Assembly (NCBI GenBank): GCA_016705475.1
Contig: JADIYD010000004.1
Location: forward strand, 1-64,000
DNA length: 64,000 nucleotides
Source: Betaproteobacteria bacterium
GTDB taxonomy: Bacteria; Pseudomonadota; Gammaproteobacteria; Burkholderiales; Rhodocyclaceae
Reading direction: 5' to 3'
This document shows positions 8,942-18,300 of the stretch, piece by piece. The notes below the pieces were generated by a model that worked only from the letters and a program-made list of their open reading frames with translations, did no database searches and was not told the origin of the DNA. Within the stretch, counting starts at the first letter, position 1, and the number at the start of each line of letters is the position of its first letter. The translations under genes and the position numbers were made by a program.

Positions 8942-9580
8942 ATGCCGACCCGCGGCGACCGGCACCTGCGCGCCATGTCACTGGCGAAGCAGTTGGCGGC
9001 GCTCGGCGCCCGGCTGAAAACGATCCACCTCATCACCGGCATCCCGCCGCGTCAGGTGCAGAGCCTCTTCTTCCCCGATGCCCGCACCATCCCGCGCGGA
9101 CGCGCCCCCGATTCGGCCGAGTGGTACCACGGCGCCAACCTCATCCTGCGGACCGACGCCTGCCTCATTGGCGCCAGGTACCGCCAGTTGCGCAACCAGG
9201 GACTCGCGGTAGGCGAAGCCCTGGTCTTCGCCTACCGCGCCTACCAGGCCGCCACGCTGCCGCCTTACCGCATCAGCCTGGACCGGGCCTTCAACCTCGT
9301 CTCCTATATTGACGGCATCTGGCTGGCCAAAGCACCGGCGCTATCCGTGTTGACCTGCCCCGGGTGTGGCTGCGAGTTCATCGCCGCGATCGGCACCGTG
9401 GCGCACCCTGGCGAACCTTGCCCCTTCTGCAAGCTGCTGGAACGCTTTCACCTGGACCATCGCATCCAAGCGTCTTACCCGGCTCGCCCCGCCCTCGACA
9501 TGACCGAGCGCCAACTGGGCATGCTCGCGCTCTTTCACAAACTTAGCCCCGAGGCCGAAGGCGATAGCCCCTCGGAATAG
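8942..9580 (+). CDS. FlhC-like (AcaC/SetC-type) transcriptional activator
   Basis: A 212-residue protein matching FlhC: SLAKQLAALGARLKTIHLITGI, then PRGRAPDSAEWYH and LRTDACLIGARYRQL. The C-terminal zinc site is intact: CPGCGCEFI at about residues 139-147 and CPFCKLLE near 160, four Cys as in FlhC. The start at 8942 is 13 bases after the FlhD-like stop, so the two are co-transcribed. In SXT/IncC elements this pair activates transfer operons, and in the related AcaDC system AcaB adds a second layer. A decayed AcaB-like gene lies at 2.1 kb. The next gene downstream is the relaxase traI. Unlike the genes before 8.2 kb, this frame is unbroken. Confidence 0.75.
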   Translation: MPTRGDRHLRAMSLAKQLAALGARLKTIHLITGIPPRQVQSLFFPDARTIPRGRAPDSAEWYHGANLILRTDACLIGARYRQLRNQGLAVGEALVFAYRAYQAATLPPYRISLDRAFNLVSYIDGIWLAKAPALSVLTCPGCGCEFIAAIGTVAHPGEPCPFCKLLERFHLDHRIQASYPARPALDMTERQLGMLALFHKLSPEAEGDSPSE

Positions 9581-9659
9581 GTCTCGTTTCAGCGCGACAA
9601 GCGAGATAGCCGGCCGAAGAATGCCTACTTCGCATTCTTTCCGGCATCGCCGTACCGCC

Positions 9660-10769
9660 ATGCCCACCACGCCAACGCCTGTCACTTTATACCCCGCCTC
9701 CGACCCAGGGTTCGCCGCCGTGCCGGTCGAGGATCTGCTGGCCAGCGAAGCGGACTTGATCGCACGCATCAAGCTATGCTACGGCATCGACCGGGACAGC
9801 TTCGAGCGCGATGTCCTAATGCTGGTGCGCCGCTACGCCACCTGCGTGCATCTGCTGCCGGCGACCGCCGACAACTACTTCAGCAAGCCGGGCGGCCTCC
9901 TGCGGCTCGGCCTGGAGACCGCTTTCTTCAGCCTGCAAGGCACCGACGCACACATTTTTTCGGGGCGGATGAGCATCTCGGCACGCCGCCAACTGGAACC
10001 GCGCTGGCGCCATGCAACCTTCATCGCCGGGCTGTGTTGCGAATTGCACCGGCTGATGAGCCATATCATCGTCACCGATGCGGCCGGCGAGGCGTGGCCG
10101 GCCTTCCTGCGGCCGCTGGCCGACTGGCTGGCGACCCGGGGCAGCGAGCGCTATTTCCTGCGCTGGCGGCCCCAAGCCGTCGAGGCGCGCGGCCTGGGCC
10201 TGTTCGCCCTGCCCCATGTGGTGCCGCCCGCGGTGATGGCCGACCTGTCCGAGGGCAACGCAGTCATCGTGCCGCATTTGCTGGCCAGCATCGGCGGCAT
10301 TCCGGTCTATCGCGACCACAACATCCTCGACGAACTGGTCCGCCGCTCGCTGGCGCTGGTCATCGACCGCAATCTGGTCGCCAGCGCCGACCGCTACGGC
10401 TCACCGCAATACGGCTCGCATCTGGAGCGCTACCTGGTCGACGCCCTGCGCCGGCTCACCAGCGGCAACTCGGCCTGGATAGCCAACCGCGAGAAGTCGC
10501 GCCTGTGGTTCGGACAGGATGGTCTGTTCCTGGTCTGGCCCGGCGCCGCCGAGGATGTGCACCAACTACTCGAAGCCGACCAACTGGCCGGCATCCCCAA
10601 GGCGCCCGAAACGATGCTGGAACTGCTGCTGGCCGCCGGCGTGTTCGAATCGGCGGCAGCGGGCCGCGCGACTTGGTCCATCCAGCCGCCCGGCGCCAAG
10701 GCCCCGCTGGAAGCCGTCAAGCTCTCGACCCCGGCCATTCTCCTCGCGGGAATCGATCCGCCCCCGTGA
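9660..10769 (+). CDS. MobH-type relaxase TraI, N-terminal (TraI_2) part
   Basis: The N-terminal TraI_2 domain of the ICE/SXT relaxase family: VPVEDLLASEADLIARIKLCYG, NYFSKPGGLLRLGLETAF, RRQLEPRWRHATFIAGLCCELHR (histidine-rich hydrolase core) and DRYGSPQYGSHLERYLVDALRRL. Relaxases of this class nick and pilot the element DNA at oriT during conjugation. The frame ends at 10769 right after a C5 run (10761-10765). The C-terminal half follows in the +2 frame, starting with GTG at 10766 that overlaps the stop as GTGA. Relatives carry both parts in one chain of about 550-620 residues. Start is uncertain: ATG 9621 adds 13 residues without a better ribosome site. Confidence 0.7.
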   Translation: MPTTPTPVTLYPASDPGFAAVPVEDLLASEADLIARIKLCYGIDRDSFERDVLMLVRRYATCVHLLPATADNYFSKPGGLLRLGLETAFFSLQGTDAHIFSGRMSISARRQLEPRWRHATFIAGLCCELHRLMSHIIVTDAAGEAWPAFLRPLADWLATRGSERYFLRWRPQAVEARGLGLFALPHVVPPAVMADLSEGNAVIVPHLLASIGGIPVYRDHNILDELVRRSLALVIDRNLVASADRYGSPQYGSHLERYLVDALRRLTSGNSAWIANREKSRLWFGQDGLFLVWPGAAEDVHQLLEADQLAGIPKAPETMLELLLAAGVFESAAAGRATWSIQPPGAKAPLEAVKLSTPAILLAGIDPPP

Positions 10770-11335
10770 CCTTGCCCCAGGCACTGGAATTCAAGCCGGC
10801 GCCGGCGTCTGCGCCAGTTGCGCGGCAGACGCCTCCATCCATGCCACCGCCAGCACCGGTGAAGAGCGGCACCCAGTTTTCGCTCATTCCGCCGTCCGAG
10901 CCGCCCGCCGAGAGTGACGTCCGCGTGACGTCGGTCGAGGAAACACCCGAATCACCCTCGCCGGAACCGGCGACGACACCACCGTCGGCGACATTCGCCT
11001 TGCAGGCCCCGATGCGTCTGAACCCGGTCGTTCGCGACGCCCTGGCCGAGGCCGTTCGTACGCTGAACGATGGCATGGGTCCGCCCACCGTATGCACCGT
11101 CTCCCAGGGAGTATTCGTACCGCTGGAGGAATTCGGGCGGCGCGGCGTCCAGCCATCCCTGGCCATGCGTGCCCTCACCGAGGCGAACATGCTGGTGAAA
11201 CCCAACCGCATTGGCCCACCGACGCTGTCGCGTGAATTCAACGGCAACCCCACCGTCGGCATCGTACTCGACCCGCGCTGCGTGAGCGGACTCGATCTGG
11301 CGGGCTTTGCCGCGCCACCGGCGGAGGGAAGCTGA
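10766..11335 (+). CDS. TraI C-terminal part, separated from the N-terminal part
   Basis: Encodes a Pro-rich linker (ALEFKPAPASAPVARQTPPS, SEPPAESDVRVTSVEETPES) and then the compact C-terminal domain of ICE TraI proteins: MRLNPVVRDALAEAVRTL, QGVFVPLEEFGRRGVQPSLA, ALTEANMLVKPNR. One extra C in the 10761-10765 run would fuse it to the upstream part with an unbroken linker. Alternatively the GTGA overlap would let ribosomes re-initiate and make two subunits. No Shine-Dalgarno specific to the GTG is evident. The stop at 11335 is one base before ATG 11337 of traD. Confidence 0.6.
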   Translation: MTLPQALEFKPAPASAPVARQTPPSMPPPAPVKSGTQFSLIPPSEPPAESDVRVTSVEETPESPSPEPATTPPSATFALQAPMRLNPVVRDALAEAVRTLNDGMGPPTVCTVSQGVFVPLEEFGRRGVQPSLAMRALTEANMLVKPNRIGPPTLSREFNGNPTVGIVLDPRCVSGLDLAGFAAPPAEGS

Positions 11336-11336
11336 G

Positions 11337-13235
11337 ATGCTGGTACGCCGCTACGAGATGCCCTGGCGCCGGGCCTACGAGGTCTATGCCGGCATCGCCT
11401 GGTGGCTGGCGCTGCTCTATTTCCTGGGGGTAGGCGTAGTCGGCACGCTGCCCTGGCAATTGGCCCTGCCGCTGGCGCTCGTCTGCTTCGCAATGGGCGT
11501 GTTGCGGGTGATCCAGGCCCTGCGCATGCTGGTCTTGCGGGCGTCGCTGGGCGGGCGCGGCATCGAGGTCGTCGGTACCGACGACCTGGCTCGATGGTGC
11601 CAGGATCCGGCCTTAGTGTTCCTGGGCTTCGGCTTCGAATGGCAGCCGGTGCATTCGCAGCGCCTCTACGAACTTTCCAAGGTCGACTACAGGGAGTTCG
11701 CCATATCGCCGCGCCTGCTGCAACTTTTGGGCTACGACAGCAAGCCCCAGCCGGACGCCGAGATCGGTCTGCCCTATATCCACGGCGTCGAACCGAAGGA
11801 AGGCCCGTTGCACCGGCCGCTGCAGAACTTCGAGGGCGGCACGCTGCTGGTAGGCACCACCCAGTCCGGCAAGGGGGTGGCACTCGCCAACCTGATCACC
11901 CAAGCAATCCGGCGCGGCGACGTGGTGATCGTCATCGATCCGAAGAACAGCCGGCGCCTGAAGCGGGTTGTGGAGCGCGCCTGCGCGGACTACCGCGAGC
12001 CGGACACCTTCATGGAGTTCCACCCGGCCTTTCCGGAGCGGGGGGTACGGCTGGATTTCACCTTCAACTGGCAGAAGCCCACCGAGATCGCCTCGCGTAT
12101 CCAGTCGATCATGCCGCCGGACACGGCCGGCGCCTTCTCGGCCTTCGGCTGGGATGCCGTCAATGTCGTGGTGCAGGGCCTGGTCGAGATCGAAGAACGG
12201 CCGAACCTGATGAAACTGACCAAGTACATTGAGGGCGGCATCGAGCCGGTGCTGGAGAACTCGCTGCGCCGCTACTACGACCAGACCCTGGGTGCCGGCT
12301 GGCGCGAATTACCCGAGATGAAGAAGCTGCTGCACGATGCCCACCGCGGCAATCTGAAGCGGCCGTCGGAGGCGGCCAGCGCCGACCTGATGGCCTTCGT
12401 CGCCTACTACGAGCACCACATCGCCCAGAACCAGCGCAACAAGGTGATCGACGCGCAGGTGCGCACCTTCCGCCATAACCGGGAGCATTACCAGAAGATC
12501 ACCGCCAACCTGCTGCCCATCCTGTCGATGCTGACCTCGGGGGACCTGGGGCGCAGCCTGTCACCAGATCCCTTTGATGCCGGCGACACCCGGCCGATCA
12601 TGAATTTCGAGAAGATTGAGCGCGCCGGCCACGTGCTTTACATGTGCCTCGATTCCCTGCCCGATCCGTCGGTTGCCTCGGCCATCGGCGCCCTGGCGCT
12701 CGCCGACCAAGCGGCCCGGGCCGGCATGCGCTACAACTTGGGCATTTACCGGCGTATCGCACTGTTCGTCGATGAAGTGGCCAATGTTATCAATCAGCCG
12801 CTGATCGAAATCCTCAACAAGGGCGCCGAAGGCGGCATCTTTACCACCTGCGCGATGCAGACTCTGGCCGACTTGGCCAGGCGGTTGGGCAGCGAGGATG
12901 CGGCACGCATGGCGCTGGGCAATCTCAACAATCTGATCGCACTGCGCACCAAGGACCGGCCGACCCAGGACTTCGTGGTCGAAACTTTCGGCAAGACGGC
13001 GATCCATACGGTGCGCGTCGGCCTCAGCCACGGTTCAGATGCCCACCTGGGCGACTTTTCGTCGAGCTATTCCGCGCAACTCACGGAGAGTTTTGAGGAG
13101 ATGGTGCCGGCCGAGGTGCTGGGCAAGCTGCCCAATCTTCAGTACTTCGCGTCTGTTTCGGGCGGCCGGATCATCAAGGGCAGGTTCCCGATCATTGATC
13201 CCGATAATGCCGCTTGTGCGAAAGCTGTCGCATGA
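11337..13235 (+). CDS. Conjugative coupling protein TraD (SXT/TOL subfamily)
   Basis: Type IV coupling protein of 632 residues, full length and unbroken. Two N-terminal membrane segments lie at about residues 15-33 and 40-60. Walker A is GTTQSGKG (about 173-180) and Walker B is RIALFVDEVAN (about 475-485). The C-terminal ATPase part has ALRTKDRPTQDFVVETFGKT. It docks the relaxase-DNA complex to the mating-pair channel and pumps DNA. The start at 11337 follows GGAGGG and is preferred over an in-frame ATG 30 bases upstream that lies inside traI. The order traI-traD-DUF4400 with FlhDC-like activators upstream matches SXT/IncC-type modules. No mating-pair formation genes follow, because an IS30 element comes first. 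Confidence 0.88.
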   Translation: MLVRRYEMPWRRAYEVYAGIAWWLALLYFLGVGVVGTLPWQLALPLALVCFAMGVLRVIQALRMLVLRASLGGRGIEVVGTDDLARWCQDPALVFLGFGFEWQPVHSQRLYELSKVDYREFAISPRLLQLLGYDSKPQPDAEIGLPYIHGVEPKEGPLHRPLQNFEGGTLLVGTTQSGKGVALANLITQAIRRGDVVIVIDPKNSRRLKRVVERACADYREPDTFMEFHPAFPERGVRLDFTFNWQKPTEIASRIQSIMPPDTAGAFSAFGWDAVNVVVQGLVEIEERPNLMKLTKYIEGGIEPVLENSLRRYYDQTLGAGWRELPEMKKLLHDAHRGNLKRPSEAASADLMAFVAYYEHHIAQNQRNKVIDAQVRTFRHNREHYQKITANLLPILSMLTSGDLGRSLSPDPFDAGDTRPIMNFEKIERAGHVLYMCLDSLPDPSVASAIGALALADQAARAGMRYNLGIYRRIALFVDEVANVINQPLIEILNKGAEGGIFTTCAMQTLADLARRLGSEDAARMALGNLNNLIALRTKDRPTQDFVVETFGKTAIHTVRVGLSHGSDAHLGDFSSSYSAQLTESFEEMVPAEVLGKLPNLQYFASVSGGRIIKGRFPIIDPDNAACAKAVA

Positions 13236-13855
13236 TTCGTGCGGTGGCCGTGTTGTCGTTGCTCGTCCTGCTAATCCTGGTGCTGTACGTGCCGTCGGCC
13301 CATCCCCCGGAGCGCTTCCTCGCGCAGCTACGCGCCGAGCATGAGGCGGCCGCCGCCTACTGGGGCGCCGAGCCCGCCACCCGCATGCTGGATCGGGCGA
13401 TGCGCATGCAAGATTCGACGGCCCAGGTGACGCCGATTCCTGCAGCCAAGGATGCGCCTTCGCCAGCCGGCGTGAACGGCGCCGTGTCCCGGGAGATGTC
13501 CTCGGTCAACCAGCGCCTCTTCAACAACGCCTACTTCCGCGCCGTCGACGCGCTGCTCCTGCTCGCCAGCTATCGGCTCTCCGCCTTGCTCGAATGGCTG
13601 CCCTGGCTGGCGGTATTCATCTTGGCTGCAGTCGTCGACGGCGGATTGGTGCGGCTCATCAAGGCCAAGGAATTCCTTCAGCACGATCCGGAAATGTTCG
13701 CGCTGTACGCGAGTCTGGCGATCGTGACGCTCTGCGCGACGGTCGTCGGCTTCGTACTGCCAGTGCCGCTGCATCCGCTGCTGCTGCCTTGCGAGCCGCT
13801 GGTGGTTGGGGTGCTGGCCGGGCGGGCCGTGGGGTGTTTTCATCGACGTGGATGA
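13232..13855 (+). CDS. DUF4400 domain membrane protein of the transfer module
   Basis: ATG 13232 overlaps the traD stop as ATGA, so translation is coupled. The protein has 207 residues: an N-terminal membrane segment (AVLSLLVLLILVLYV), a periplasmic stretch with HPPERFLAQLRAEHEAAAAYW, then VNQRLFNNAYFRAVDALLLL and three more hydrophobic segments ending in FHRRG. Relatives follow traD in ICEs of this class and are thought to be membrane partners of the conjugation apparatus. Exact role unknown. It is the last recognisable transfer gene before the insertion sequence 98 bases downstream. Confidence 0.7.
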   Translation: MIRAVAVLSLLVLLILVLYVPSAHPPERFLAQLRAEHEAAAAYWGAEPATRMLDRAMRMQDSTAQVTPIPAAKDAPSPAGVNGAVSREMSSVNQRLFNNAYFRAVDALLLLASYRLSALLEWLPWLAVFILAAVVDGGLVRLIKAKEFLQHDPEMFALYASLAIVTLCATVVGFVLPVPLHPLLLPCEPLVVGVLAGRAVGCFHRRG

Positions 13856-13952
13856 GGCATTTCCCTGCGAAGAGATCGGTGAGATTAGCCAAAAGACAGG
13901 TGCACTTTGATTGCTCTTGTCATGACTACGTCACTGAATGTCAACATTGCAG

Positions 13953-13979
13953 TGGCGGATTCAACCGGTGGATGCAACA
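13953..13979 (+). repeat. IS30 terminal inverted repeat, left
   Basis: 27 bases starting TGGCGGATTCAACCGG, exactly matched in inverse orientation at 15157-15183. Confidence 0.88.
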
Positions 13980-15121
13980 GATTGGTTAAATCGTTCAACG
14001 GGCGTTTGGTAGTCTAGTGTTTTTCTCGGGCGGCTATTAAGTTGCCTTGCTACCGCATTTAGTTTGGCTTGCGAGTAGTCCGAGATATCAATTCCTTTGG
14101 GGAAATACTGCCGCAATAGCCCATTCGTGTTTTCATTGGTCCCACGCTGCCAAGGACTTTGAGGATCACAGAAATAAACTTGTATGTCCGTTGCCAAGGT
14201 GAAGCGCTTGTGATCGGCCATCTCTTTACCCCGATCCCATGTCAGGGATTTATAGACCTCCTGCGGCAACTTGCGAGCGTTCTTGATCAACGCATTGATG
14301 ACTGTTTCAGTATCTTTGCCCGCGATCTTCACCAGCATTACATAGCGTGAATGACGTTCAACCAGAGTCGCTATTTGGCTGCTGCTGGTTCCGCACAGAA
14401 GATCGCCTTCCCAGTGTCCTGGCACCGCACGATCTTCCGCGGTAGCCGGACGCTCGCTGATCGACACCGTATCCTTGATTCTGCCGTGATCGCCTGTCTT
14501 TTGCGTGTGATGGCGCGAACGGCGCATGGCTCGCGTGCGCCTTAGATGCTGCTGTAACTCCTTCTTCAAAACGCCTCGGGCTTGAATGAAGAGGCTGCGA
14601 TAGATCGTCTCGTGTGACACCTGATAGCTCTCGTCGTCCGGGTAAGCGCACTTCAGCCAACCAGCAATCTGCTCCGGTGACCACAACCATTGGAGCTTCG
14701 CTGCCACGATGCGCGCCAACGTGCGGTTCTCTGCCAGTTTACAGGTCTTGGGGCGACGTGCCCGATCCCAAGCGTCCTGGTCGGCCAGGCTTGCCCGATA
14801 GCAACCCTGCCCACCGTTGCGCTGAATCTCGCGGCTGATCGTGGATGGCGCTCGCTCGAGGAGGGCTGCTATCGAACGGATCGAGCGGCCGGATGCCAAG
14901 GCACGCGATATTTCTTCGCGTTCAGCCAACGTCAGCGCCAAACTCGACCGGTGTCGTGGCGCCGGTCTTATCCCGCCTGTTTCTGCCAGTATGCGCTGTA
15001 TGGATGAGTGGTTTCGATCAAACAACCGGGCGATTTGCTGAAGGGACTCCCCTTTCCGCCAACGCTCCCACATCAAGACTTTCTGGCTTTCCGTGTAATA
15101 GATCCTCGGTCTTTGCTTCAT
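13961..15121 (-). CDS. IS30-family transposase
   Basis: A 386-residue transposase. Start chosen at ATG 15121, nine bases after AAGGAG; an upstream GTG would add three residues. The N-terminal part has two helix-turn-helix units: ESLQQIARLFDRNHSSIQRI, and RSIRSIAALLERAPSTISREIQRNGG with the TISREIxRN hallmark of IS30. The catalytic core shows GHWEGDLLCG, TLVERHSRYVML, LTWDRGKEM and NENTNGLLRQYFPKG, giving the DDE triad with IS30 spacing. Frame is unbroken, so the element may be active. It catalyses cut or copy-out transposition at the 27-bp ends. Confidence 0.92.
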   Translation of the reverse strand: MKQRPRIYYTESQKVLMWERWRKGESLQQIARLFDRNHSSIQRILAETGGIRPAPRHRSSLALTLAEREEISRALASGRSIRSIAALLERAPSTISREIQRNGGQGCYRASLADQDAWDRARRPKTCKLAENRTLARIVAAKLQWLWSPEQIAGWLKCAYPDDESYQVSHETIYRSLFIQARGVLKKELQQHLRRTRAMRRSRHHTQKTGDHGRIKDTVSISERPATAEDRAVPGHWEGDLLCGTSSSQIATLVERHSRYVMLVKIAGKDTETVINALIKNARKLPQEVYKSLTWDRGKEMADHKRFTLATDIQVYFCDPQSPWQRGTNENTNGLLRQYFPKGIDISDYSQAKLNAVARQLNSRPRKTLDYQTPVERFNQSVASTG

Positions 15122-15156
15122 CTGCAACACTCCTTCTGCTTACGCAGTCTCTAGTG

Positions 15157-15183
15157 TGTTGCATCCACCGGTTGAATCCGCCA
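15157..15183 (-). repeat. IS30 terminal inverted repeat, right
   Basis: Perfect inverted copy of the left end at 13953-13979. Confidence 0.88.
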
Positions 15184-15352
15184 GTACAAACGAGACCGTC
15201 GGGCGATTAATATCGGTGACACCGCCTCGGCCTTAGCAGCCGTCCGACCTGCACAAAGTGAATGTCGGAAACGAGAAGTACTCCTGCCGCACGGAAACCT
15301 GCGCGGTCGAGCGGAACCACGACTCAGTGCTGACTGTCTTCTGCATTACAAC

Positions 15353-18300
15353 TCACTTGCTTTGTACATAAGCCAGTCTCACCGCCCTCGTGTCACCGAC
15401 CTCGACGCCGCGCGAAAAAGTGAGTTTGAGGTCAACCAACTTCTTGACGCCATCAAGCTCAACTACCTCAGCCCGCACAAACCGACCATTACCGTAGTCA
15501 GTGAACATCAGGGCGCGGAACACCTCACTCGACAGCAGGAGCGACTGGCCAATCGGCAACGGCGCGACATAGACCTCGATGTCGTTGAAGTCACACTGGT
15601 AGCCGGCGCCCTGCCCTTCGCGGCGCCTAACCTGGAGATCGTTGGGCCGCTTGTGCGTGGCATCGAAATCCGCATGCTGCCAGTCCCACACCCAGTCGGG
15701 GCGGGTAGCGTTGTCTAGCAGAAGGATCGGCGTTCCGCCCTTCGCCACGATGAGGCTGGATTCCGCCCGCAACGCCTTCCAGTAGGCCTCGCCGTCCGGG
15801 ACGGCGATTTCCTTGATCTCCGATCGATGCAGGACATCACTCAGTACGACGATGGCAACCTGCTGTGCCATGGCATCCGCGAAGTACTCCGCCTCGTTCA
15901 CTGCCCGCTGGTCCATCTGAAGCTGTGTCAGCTCGCCTCGACGTACCTGCGTGAAGGTGAGCGTGAAGTCCTCCAAGTTCGCGGCTGGCTTTCCGATCGG
16001 GAACAAGTGGACCGGGAAGTGGCCTTTGTCCTTGCTGAACCCGGACCTAGACGCATAGCGCCCAATCTCCAGAAGTCGATCTGGGTCAATCGGCTGGGCG
16101 GCCAGCGTCTCTTCACGCCGGTCCTCTAACGCCTGCTGGGCCGCGAGAAGGCCGGCCTTAGCTTGGTCGACAGCCGTCTGCGCCGGCACTCCGGGCTTGA
16201 CGCGCGCCTTCACGAGGTCGATGTGCTCAACCGACAGGCCAGGCTGCGCGTCCAAACGTTCGAGCCAGCTCTTCAGCCGGCCACGAAGAATGTCGATGCT
16301 GCTGTACTGATCAAATCGGGCATCGAACCAGACATCCATTTGCCGCTGCAGCGAGCGAGGCAAGCTCCAGGCTCCAGTGGGCAGAATTGCAAACAGCTCC
16401 AACTGAGACTCCTGGAGCGACTCCACGTCGTCGGCGCCACCAAAGGAGTACACACGCGAGCTGACCATGTTGGGCCTGCGCATGTCTTTCACGCGTTCTA
16501 CGAACCCGTCCAAGCGCCCCACATAGCCGCCACGCCATTCGCCGGATGCGGCGAACTGGCGTGCCTTTGCAACCAGGTACTCGGGCGACGACAAGGTGCT
16601 GAGCGAGTCGGCAGCCTGACCGCCGCTCTTCCACTGCTTACCGGTCAAGAGTCCGGCGGCGATCTCGAACGCCAACGAACTGCTGGCGGATGCTGCCGGC
16701 ACGGCTCGAATCCAGTCGAGCATCAGCTCGACGGTCAGCAAGCGCACATCTGTCCAGTAGTTTCGCAGGGCAGCTTGGAATGCCCCCTGCTGCAGTACTG
16801 GCCTCAATCGCTCCTGCGACGCAGCATCGTCGGCCTCCAGGCCAAACTTCGTGCAGAAGGCAGGCCAACCCAGCCCGAGATCGTCAATGGTGATGAATGC
16901 CGTCTTGTCGTAGAGCTGGTAGGGCTCGTGATCGAAGGCCAACGTTCCCCACCACTTGCTGAGCACGTCAGCCAGCCATTCGGCGGCAGCCTGATCTCCG
17001 CGCAACACGGCCGCGAGCAGCATCCGAGCCGTTTCTTCGATGTGCTTGACGTTCAGGCGTGCCAATCCTGGCAACGTTGCCCAGTCCAACGCACGCGCGT
17101 CTCGATTTTGCCGCGGCTTGTCGGGCCGACCATTTTCCCATCCTGCAACGAAAGTGGAGAGAACCTCGTCATAGACACGATTGAGCGGCGGCCGCAGCAG
17201 CACCATCTGCTTGTGACTGTGCTCGATGATCCCTTGCTCTTCGACCCTGAAGGCCCACCAGTTGCTGAGCTGGTACATCATCAGCGGCGGCATCTGCAGC
17301 AGGTGTTCCCGGATCTCGACGGGCGATTCGCGAAGCTCGTCGCCATTGAGATGCTGAAGTAGGTGGCACAAGCGACGCAGTGGCCGGGTGTCTCGGACCA
17401 TGCCCTCGATCGCAGCCTCGAAGATGCCGCGATAGACGTTGCTCCAGTTCTTGTGCAGGGTTCGATCAAAAATGCTTTCCGGATCTGGCAGGAGCGCCCA
17501 GCTGCCTTGTTCGCCGGTCTCCGTCTTGTCCAGGCAGGCCGTCAGCAGCAGTCCGTGCAAGTCGATCAGCGCGCTATAGGCGCGCTCAAACCCCTCGTTG
17601 TCGGGCTTGGCAGCCATGTTTCGTGCATCTGCGGCCAATTCGCCAAGAATGGCTTCAACCCTGATGCCATACCTCTCTCGGGATGTCGGATGCAGCACCA
17701 CCGACCAGCGCAGCAGCCAGCGCTGCCAAGTCGAAAGCTCCGGGCCGTCCGCCACCATGGCGAGAGGCAACTCGCTTTCGTAGACCGTACCCGGACTCAT
17801 CGGCAACGTGAACAACGGCCAGGACTTGTTGACACCAAACGCTTCCGTCTTGTCCGGTCGAGGCGATGTAAGTGCACGGCGGTACCAGGATTCGACAACC
17901 AGCCTGACAACCCAGATCCGAACGTCCACCAATCGAGCCTGCGCCCGCAGGCGCAGTTCGCCCTGGATATCACCCTCGCGAAACCCCCTACCGATCAGCA
18001 GGCGTGGACCTTCCGGGGCCTTGTCATCGCCATACGAGGGCACCGGGAACCAGCCCTTGGCAATGCCGCCGGCCAGCACTTGAAATGAGTTCAAGCGCTG
18101 CACGTCTCTGGGCAGCGCCACGTTGACGGTGTAGCGCTGGATGACCCTGGTCTGCACCTCTGGCCGGAGAAACTCCACCGTTCGGAACAGGAAGAGCGTC
18201 GTCAGCGCAGCATTGAGGACGAACCAGGCGGTGTCGATTGCCGCCCAGCCAGGAAGCCATGCCGTTCCCCACGTACTCAACATCAGGTACTGGACGCCCA

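Larger units (their letters stand above)
13953..15183 (-). mobile_element. IS30-family insertion sequence
   Basis: A 1231-bp element bounded by a perfect 27-bp inverted repeat beginning TGGCGGATTCAACCGGTGGA and containing one transposase gene on the minus strand. The transposase C-terminus runs into the left repeat. The flanks are ...TTGCAG on the left and GTACAA... on the right, so I see no 2-3 bp target duplication. This may mean that recombination between IS copies removed intervening conjugative-element DNA. It separates the transfer genes from the two large minus-strand genes. Confidence 0.88.

Noticed and set aside
16163..17362. Open frame of 399 residues on the plus strand inside the large membrane-protein gene
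   Set aside because: It is antisense to a continuous 1139-codon frame with plausible membrane topology, and has no domain of its own.
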